From: Proteus vulgaris
GTDB taxonomy: Bacteria; Pseudomonadota; Gammaproteobacteria; Enterobacterales; Enterobacteriaceae
Direction: 5' to 3'
DNA: 64,000 bases
NCBI RefSeq assembly: GCF_023100685.1
Contig: NZ_CP090064.1
Span: 3,596,001 to 3,660,000 of the forward strand
Shown: piece after piece, positions 58,102 through 64,000 of the stretch
Numbering within the stretch: the stretch's first letter is position 1
Layout: the number at the start of each line of letters is the position of its first letter
Made by a program: the position numbers and the translations under genes
The notes under the pieces: generated by a model
The model's database searches: none
What the model was told of the DNA's origin: nothing
Seen by the model: the letters and a program-made list of their open reading frames with translations, nothing else

Positions 58102-59045
58102 TGCAACGTAACAACGATTTTCGCTTCGTGTTAGTGATGAGAAAAAGCCGTTTACAGGAATTGATCGAGCGCTTCAATACTTGGTCACAAGCCAAATTTT
58201 ATTTAGAACACAATAATGTTGAGGTAAAGGATTACCTCAACGAACACAATCTATACCAAAAACAATTAACAGAAGCTGAGTTGATTTTAAAGTCACTAGG
58301 ACGATTTCAGCTATTAGAACGAAATTTATTACCTAGCTATCAATTCTCACCCCACGATATTGTGGTGGTGATTGGTCAAGACGGGCTTGTGGCTAATACA
58401 CTGAAATATCTCAACGGGCAGCCTATCATTGCAATAAATCCTGATCCATCAAGATGGGATGGTAAATTATTACCCTTTGAAATAGGACAATTAAAAGAGA
58501 CAGTCATTAATACTATTAATCAAAAAATGCCATTTAAAACGGTCACTTTCGCGCAAGCGACAACCAATGATGGTCAATCTTTATTAGCCGTTAATGACTT
58601 ATTTATTGGCCCTAAAAGTCACACCTCCGCACGGTATATTTTACAATGGAGCGGCGCTCAAGAAGCCCAATCCTCATCAGGCATCATTGTGTCTACAGGA
58701 TTGGGATCAACGGGGTGGTTTCAATCCATTCTTGCAGGTGCAATGGCAATAACAGGAGAAGCTTCGCATCCTCTGTTACAAGGTTTTGATTGGGGTGTTC
58801 GAAAGCTACAATTTAGTGTCAGAGAGCCGTTTCCTAGCAGAACAACTGGTGTTGCACTGACTTTTGGCACTATTGAGCCTGACTCACCGTTACAATTAGA
58901 GTCTTTGATGCCAGAAAATGGGGTTATTTTTTCTGATGGCATCGAAGATGACTATTTACAGTTTAATGCCGGCTGCATAGCGCATATTGGTATCGCAGAT
59001 ATACAAGGGCAATTAATTAGCCAAAAAGGGCGTCAACGAATTTAA
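58101..59045 (+). CDS. NAD kinase-like protein (diacylglycerol/NAD kinase superfamily)
   Basis: A 314-residue protein with NAD-kinase landmarks: VVVIGQDGLVANT (residues about 88-100; the family's GGDG is GQDG), the ND pair at 165-166 in LLAVNDLFIG, and the diphosphate-binding IIVSTGLGSTGW (195-206). The N-terminal 80 residues are not part of the usual NAD kinase. The GGDG change may alter activity, so the substrate could be NAD or another nucleotide or lipid. Its start overlaps the SPFH gene's stop, and it converges on tetR two bases later. Confidence 0.8.
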   Translation: MQRNNDFRFVLVMRKSRLQELIERFNTWSQAKFYLEHNNVEVKDYLNEHNLYQKQLTEAELILKSLGRFQLLERNLLPSYQFSPHDIVVVIGQDGLVANTLKYLNGQPIIAINPDPSRWDGKLLPFEIGQLKETVINTINQKMPFKTVTFAQATTNDGQSLLAVNDLFIGPKSHTSARYILQWSGAQEAQSSSGIIVSTGLGSTGWFQSILAGAMAITGEASHPLLQGFDWGVRKLQFSVREPFPSRTTGVALTFGTIEPDSPLQLESLMPENGVIFSDGIEDDYLQFNAGCIAHIGIADIQGQLISQKGRQRI

Positions 59046-59047
59046 CT

Positions 59048-59747
<700 letters not shown>

Positions 59748-59762
59748 TTTTTTAGGATCTCA

Positions 59763-60965
59763 ATGAATAAATCAATTATTATTATACTGCTGATAACCGT
59801 ATTAGATGCCATTGGTATTGGGCTTATCATGCCAGTACTCCCTACGCTATTAAATGAATTTGTCAGTGAAAATTCACTCGCAACTCATTACGGTGTGCTA
59901 TTAGCGCTCTATGCTACCATGCAGGTTATTTTTGCACCTATTTTAGGGCGGCTGTCTGATAAATACGGTAGAAAACCTATCTTGCTATTTTCCCTTTTAG
60001 GTGCAGCACTTGATTATCTCTTAATGGCATTCTCAACGACGCTTTGGATGCTCTATATTGGGCGTATTATTGCGGGCATCACCGGTGCAACAGGTGCTGT
60101 ATGTGCATCAGCGATGAGCGATGTTACTCCTGCTAAAAATCGAACTCGTTATTTTGGCTTTTTAGGCGGTGCTTTTGGGGTTGGCCTGATTATTGGCCCT
60201 ATGTTAGGTGGGCTATTAGGTGAAATAACTGCTCATACGCCATTTATCTTTGCGGCTATTTCACACTCAATATTATTAATACTCTCTTTGCTCTTTTTCC
60301 GTGAAACACAAAAAAGAGAAGCGCTTGTTGCAAATAACACGCCAGAAAACCAAACCACATCAAATTCAGTCACGGGATTTATTAAGAAAAGCCTTTATTT
60401 TTGGCTGGCAGCCTATTTTATCATCCAACTTATCGGTCAAATCCCTGCCACAATTTGGGTGTTATTTACACAATACCGTTTTGATTGGAATACGACATCG
60501 GTCGGTATGTCTTTGGCAGCTCTGGGTGTCTTACATATTTTCTTTCAGGCCGTTGTTGCTGGAAAATTAGCGCAGAAATGGGGCGAAAAAACCACCATTA
60601 TGATCAGTATGTCTATTGATATGATGGGCTGTTTATTATTAGCGTGGGTAAGCCAAGTTTGGGTGATATTACCCGCATTGATCTGCTTGGCCGCGGGAGG
60701 AATGGGACAACCGGCATTACAAGGCTATTTATCAAAATCTGTCGATGATAATGCTCAAGGGAAACTGCAAGGCACACTCGTCAGTTTAACCAATATCACG
60801 GGGATTATTGGCCCACTCTTATTTGCCTTTATTTATAGTTATAGCATCGCTTATTGGGATGGTTTGCTATGGTTGATGGGAGCAATATTTTATGCCATGT
60901 TGCTGATTACTGCTTATTATCACCAAAGAAAAGTCACACCTAAAACTGTTATTTCAGCCTCTTAG
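59763..60965 (+). CDS. tet(J): tetracycline efflux MFS transporter TetA, probably class J
   Basis: A 400-residue, 12-helix proton antiporter for Mg-tetracycline. It has the early LDAIGIGLIMPVLP with the conserved Asp15, the loop 2-3 motif GRLSDKYGRKPILL, and the GATGAVCASAMSD segment. The central loop is short. The closest class by recall is J, described from Proteus; H is close in the N-terminal third. A GGA-rich ribosome site (TTAGGATCT) precedes the ATG. There are no transposase genes or terminal repeats around it, so it appears to be a resident chromosomal gene. Confidence 0.9.
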   Translation: MNKSIIIILLITVLDAIGIGLIMPVLPTLLNEFVSENSLATHYGVLLALYATMQVIFAPILGRLSDKYGRKPILLFSLLGAALDYLLMAFSTTLWMLYIGRIIAGITGATGAVCASAMSDVTPAKNRTRYFGFLGGAFGVGLIIGPMLGGLLGEITAHTPFIFAAISHSILLILSLLFFRETQKREALVANNTPENQTTSNSVTGFIKKSLYFWLAAYFIIQLIGQIPATIWVLFTQYRFDWNTTSVGMSLAALGVLHIFFQAVVAGKLAQKWGEKTTIMISMSIDMMGCLLLAWVSQVWVILPALICLAAGGMGQPALQGYLSKSVDDNAQGKLQGTLVSLTNITGIIGPLLFAFIYSYSIAYWDGLLWLMGAIFYAMLLITAYYHQRKVTPKTVISAS

Positions 60966-60988
60966 TACTAAAAAATTATAAAAATCAT

Positions 60989-61033
60989 AAAAGTCCTATC
61001 CACTATTAATCGCGTTGATAGGACTTTATTTTT
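60989..61033. terminator. bidirectional terminator, tetA / methyltransferase
   Basis: Eleven-bp stem AAAGTCCTATC / GATAGGACTTT with a 16-base loop, T-rich on the plus side and A-rich on the other, between converging genes. Confidence 0.87.
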
Positions 61034-61040
61034 ATCGCAA

Positions 61041-61808
61041 TTAATAAGTCACTTTCACCCAAGGCTTACTGGCTGCGATCATAAACATCGGTGTTGAGCG
61101 ATAAAGGACCTTACGTTTTTCATCATACACTCGCTCATTAATATTGGTTAAACAAGTCAGTTCTGAATAACCAAGGGTAACTAATGTATCAAGATCCCAT
61201 TGAGGCCTAATTTTTTGACACATTGGCATACTTTTACGGTAATCGAGCATCGCATCGCTATAACCTGCAGGCTTTTCATTAAACAGTGCGGTATAGGCTT
61301 CAATATCTTCACTGTTTTTCTGATTTAAGGCTTCATCAAATAAATAGCGATTCCAGTTAGCATCAAAAATCAGTGTTCTTGCTCCCGGTTTTAAGACACG
61401 TAACCACTCTTTATAACCTTGTTTTGCATCTAATAACGTCCATGCCACATTACGACTAATCACCAAATCAAAGTGATCATCTGGGAAAGGTAGGCAATGG
61501 CTATCCCCTTGCATCACTTCAACATCAATGTGGTAGGCTTCAAAGTTTTTCTTCGCAACATCAACCATCGCATCTGTGCAATCTATTGCCGTCACTTTGT
61601 GTCCTGCTTTCGCCATAATAATAGAGAAAAAACCAGGGCCCGTTCCTACATCTAGTACCTTTAATTTGCCTTGTTGACCGCAATATTCATGAATAATATT
61701 CAGCCACGCTTCTCGCTGAAAACCGTTTAATTCTAGTTGGATCAAATTACTGTAATTTTCAGCACCCTCTGTCCAATTTTTTAATAATTTATCTTTTGAG
61801 TCCTGCAT
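61041..61808 (-). CDS. class I SAM-dependent methyltransferase of the ABC transporter operon
   Basis: A 255-residue methyltransferase: motif I VLDVGTGPGFFSI (near 48), the acidic residue of ITAIDCTD-type motif II (VTAIDCTDAM, near 70), the QGDSHCLPFPDDHFDLVISR segment (near 95), and the post-motif WLRVLKPGARTLIFD. The ATG at 61808 follows the family N-terminus (MQDSKDKLLKNWTEG). It is last in a minus-strand operon after a peptide/nickel-type binding protein. It may methylate the transported ligand or a metallophore; the substrate is unknown. Confidence 0.85.
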   Translation of the reverse strand: MQDSKDKLLKNWTEGAENYSNLIQLELNGFQREAWLNIIHEYCGQQGKLKVLDVGTGPGFFSIIMAKAGHKVTAIDCTDAMVDVAKKNFEAYHIDVEVMQGDSHCLPFPDDHFDLVISRNVAWTLLDAKQGYKEWLRVLKPGARTLIFDANWNRYLFDEALNQKNSEDIEAYTALFNEKPAGYSDAMLDYRKSMPMCQKIRPQWDLDTLVTLGYSELTCLTNINERVYDEKRKVLYRSTPMFMIAASKPWVKVTY

Positions 61809-61853
61809 AACAAACCTATCAGTATGTAAACTAAAATGAATAAACAAAATCAT

Positions 61854-61891
61854 GGCGCTGCAAAGATCTTATAAAGATAGCTAAGAGCGCC
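61854..61891 (-). other. nested hairpin between binding-protein and methyltransferase genes
   Basis: GGCGCT (61854-61859) pairs with AGCGCC (61886-61891), enclosing ATCTT-ATA-AAGAT (61866-61878). It lies in the 90-base gap, with no U-run. It may stabilise the upstream message. Confidence 0.5.
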
Positions 61892-61898
61892 GTAGAGA

Positions 61899-63521
61899 CT
61901 ATTTTTCAGATGTGTGAGGTACAGTGAGTTTTTCCCACGCAACAGGTGCGTAATTGTTCACGCCGACTTCAAAATTAGCCACTTTCTTAGGATTAATAGC
62001 AAAATTGGTGACGGGGTGATAAACCGGTGCAGTGATCGCCTCTTCGCTAATAAAAGTCATAATACCGTCATAGCCTTTTTGGCGATCTTCTTCATTTAAT
62101 GTCGCTAAGTTTTTATAAATCATGGCAGAGAGATTTTCGTCATACCATGCTTTAGCTTGCTGATTATTCGCTTGGATATCGTAGATCTCAAGCATAGAGC
62201 TATGAGGCATCCATGAGTCAGAAGCGGTACGCATTAAAGCCATATCAAAATCTTTCGATTCCAATGTAGATTGGGTATAACCATTACGGTCGAGTATTTT
62301 TAAATTAACTTGAATACCCGTTTGCGCTAATTCCGCTTGAATAAATTCCGCAAGGGTTTTCCATTCAGGGAATTCATCGGTTGTCAGTAAGAAAGAAAAC
62401 GATAAAGGCTTACCCTCTTTTTCAAAAATACCTTGGGCATTTTTGCTATATCCTGCTTCAATTAATAATGCCTGTGCTTTATCTTTATCCCCCGCTAAGG
62501 TGTAGTTATTTTTTGCATTAGCATAAGGTACTCCTGATTGATACATACCAGTCGCCTCTTTACCAATATGGTTAAAGAGATCTTCTGCAATACTTTTTTT
62601 ATCAATAGCGTAGTTAATTGCTTGGCGAATACGCTTGTCTTGTAACTCAGGAGTCCGTTGATTAAAGGCAATAAAGTGAGAACTTAGCGTATCCGCAGTA
62701 AATGTCTCAAACTTTTTGTCTTGTTCCAATTCCTGAATATTTCCCATTGGAATTTTTCCAATCAAATCACCGCCAATAATATCGACTTCACCACTTTGCA
62801 AGGCAAAAACACGTGCCTGACCGTCAGGAACAACTTTAAAGATAATGCGATCTAACTTTGGTTTTTCGCCCCAATAGTAAGGATTTGGTACCAGTGTAAA
62901 GCTTTTATCTTTTTCATAGCTTTCTAGCATCCAAGGGCCTGTTCCGACTGGTTTCGTAAAGGTTTTACCATCCTCACCTAACGAAGCTGGGCTTAAAAAA
63001 CGTACAGGTCGAGGATAGGTCATTTCCATTAAAATAGGATAAGAAGGATTTTTGTAAGTAATACGCACCGTATGTTTATCAATGGCTTCCATTGAGTCCA
63101 CTAATGTGGCGGTAATTTGGCTATAACGAGGATTATTCACCCAACGCTTTAAATTAAAAATAACTGCATCGGCATCAAACGGGGTACCATCTGAAAACTT
63201 CACATTTTCACGCAGTTTAAAAGTATAGGTTTTGCCGTCTTCTGAAATATCCCAACTAGTTGCTAATGTTGGAATAATCTGACCTTCACCACCATCTTCT
63301 GTTAAACCGTCATAAATCATTTTAAAGACAAAATGAGGTCCGTTATAACTGGCAGCATCAAGCATATTCATCGCACCATCACGATAAATAGCAACAACGA
63401 CTTCTTTTTTCTGCTCAACTTGAGTGGTGTTTTCTGTTGGTTTTTCATCATTACAGCCCGTTAATGCTGTTATTGAAAGAAAACCAACCAATAAAGTTCG
63501 GTGTATTAATTGTTTAAACAT
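61899..63521 (-). CDS. ABC transporter substrate-binding lipoprotein (SBP family 5, NikA/OppA-like)
   Basis: A 540-residue binding protein. The signal ends in the lipobox ALTGC (Cys near residue 23). Family 5 features follow: LATSWDISEDGKTYTFKLRE (near 80), VKFSDGTPFDADAVIFNLKR, PVGTGPW, RIRQAINYAIDKKSIAEDLF near 285, and FDMALMRTASDSWMPHSSML near 430. These resemble nickel- or peptide-binding members. The ligand, nickel complex or peptide, cannot be fixed by eye. The ATG at 63521 has a GAAAGAG region upstream. It follows the ATPase gene by 28 bases. Confidence 0.9.
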   Translation of the reverse strand: MFKQLIHRTLLVGFLSITALTGCNDEKPTENTTQVEQKKEVVVAIYRDGAMNMLDAASYNGPHFVFKMIYDGLTEDGGEGQIIPTLATSWDISEDGKTYTFKLRENVKFSDGTPFDADAVIFNLKRWVNNPRYSQITATLVDSMEAIDKHTVRITYKNPSYPILMEMTYPRPVRFLSPASLGEDGKTFTKPVGTGPWMLESYEKDKSFTLVPNPYYWGEKPKLDRIIFKVVPDGQARVFALQSGEVDIIGGDLIGKIPMGNIQELEQDKKFETFTADTLSSHFIAFNQRTPELQDKRIRQAINYAIDKKSIAEDLFNHIGKEATGMYQSGVPYANAKNNYTLAGDKDKAQALLIEAGYSKNAQGIFEKEGKPLSFSFLLTTDEFPEWKTLAEFIQAELAQTGIQVNLKILDRNGYTQSTLESKDFDMALMRTASDSWMPHSSMLEIYDIQANNQQAKAWYDENLSAMIYKNLATLNEEDRQKGYDGIMTFISEEAITAPVYHPVTNFAINPKKVANFEVGVNNYAPVAWEKLTVPHTSEK

Positions 63522-63549
63522 ATTCTTTTCTCTTTCCATCTTATTGTTA

Positions 63550-64000
63550 TTAATGCGTTATTTTATGGCATGCAACCCAGTGGTCAGATGCAATTTCTAT
63601 CAAAGGAGGATTTTGTTGCTTACAGATATCTTGCCGATTTAAACAACGATGGTAATAAGGGCAACCTGTCTGTGTTTTAGGTGCATCGGTGTAGATCTGT
63701 TGCTTAAAAGGTGTGCGTTGTGAAGGATGAGTTGGCAATACTGCAGACAATAAAGTCTGGCTATAAGGATGTTGAACACAGTTATCCATTTTAGGAATAA
63801 CTTCAACAATATGACCAAGATACATCACAATAATCCGATCACTCACAAAGTTAACCGCAGAAATATCATGAGAAATAAACAGATAAGTGAGTTGTAATTT
63901 CTTTTTAAGTGTATTAATTAACGTCAGTATTTGCTGTTTTAACGCAAAATCAATACTAGAGACAATTTCATCACACACCACAAATTCTGGCTCCAGCACT
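63550..64000 (-). CDS. peptide/nickel ABC transporter ATPase (C-terminal part, cut by window edge)
   Basis: The last 149-150 codons of an OppF/DppF/NikE-type ATPase. The visible part starts at Walker B (LEPEFVVCDEIVSSIDFALK) and includes the switch His in FISHDISAVNFVSDRI. The oligopeptide-transport C-terminal motif (HPYSQTLLSAVLP) and a Cys-containing end follow (GCPYYHRCLNRQDIC), as in the DppF group. The Walker A and signature motifs lie outside the window. It is the upstream neighbour of the binding protein in the same operon. Confidence 0.9.
   Translation of the reverse strand, partial: VLEPEFVVCDEIVSSIDFALKQQILTLINTLKKKLQLTYLFISHDISAVNFVSDRIIVMYLGHIVEVIPKMDNCVQHPYSQTLLSAVLPTHPSQRTPFKQQIYTDAPKTQTGCPYYHRCLNRQDICKQQNPPLIEIASDHWVACHKITH

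Overview
The window looks like a chromosomal segment of Proteus or a very close relative (Morganellaceae, Gammaproteobacteria). The evidence is low G+C coding sequence with enterobacterial core genes in near E. coli order (ygiF-glnE-hldE, ygiM-cca, folB-plsY, tsaD/rpsU-dnaG-rpoD, ileX tRNA), an MrpJ-type fimbrial regulator, a chromosomal terZABCDE cluster and a tetR/tetA pair resembling tet(J). The genus call is inference from these markers; no 16S gene is present.

Layout. 1-3.1 kb: alpha-glucoside PTS operon (GH4 6-phospho-alpha-glucosidase, cut by the window edge, plus EIICB) divergent from a GntR/UTRA regulator. 3.2-17.3 kb: core housekeeping block with LPS heptose synthesis (hldE), nitrogen regulation (glnE), triphosphatase-like ygiF, ygiM, cca, folB, plsY, tsaD and the macromolecular synthesis operon rpsU-dnaG-rpoD, closed by tRNA-Ile2 (CAT) at 17.6 kb. 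18-25.6 kb: bestrophin-like protein, a cyanide-insensitive-type bd oxidase (cioAB-like) with a small overlapping DUF2474 gene, a YdeP-like molybdopterin oxidoreductase and a LysR regulator. 25.9-35.9 kb: a chaperone-usher fimbrial locus with an MrpJ-like HTH regulator, placed between two paralogous chemoreceptor genes that point the same way.

36.4-54.5 kb: a HAD phosphatase and a full Ter stress-response locus. terZABCDE runs on the minus strand. Divergent from it is a five-gene biosynthetic-looking operon (ATP-grasp, PRTase/TRSP, HAD, StiP-like, HpcH/HpaI lyase-like). Then come terW and a six-gene signalling operon (three vWA TerY-like proteins, TerX, a PP2C phosphatase and a protein kinase). 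terF is absent. 54.5-64 kb: a TonB-like lipoprotein, an Aes-like esterase, a NrtR-like Nudix regulator divergent from an SPFH/NAD-kinase-like gene pair, tetR/tetA with two tet operators, and the end of a peptide/nickel-type ABC transporter operon that carries a methyltransferase gene.

The items most worth following are: (1) the NrtR-like regulator with a degenerate Nudix box and three TGTC-N5-GACA sites in front of an SPFH plus NAD-kinase-like operon; (2) the complete Ter biosynthetic and TerY-phosphatase-kinase locus, with a triplicated YCATATYATGA motif in the divergent promoter region; (3) the fimbrial locus, whose regulator gene is followed by its own terminator, with a long dyad before and a strong hairpin after the major subunit gene. 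Starts were re-chosen for many genes from family length and ribosome binding sites. All functional calls are from reading the sequence; no database search was run.
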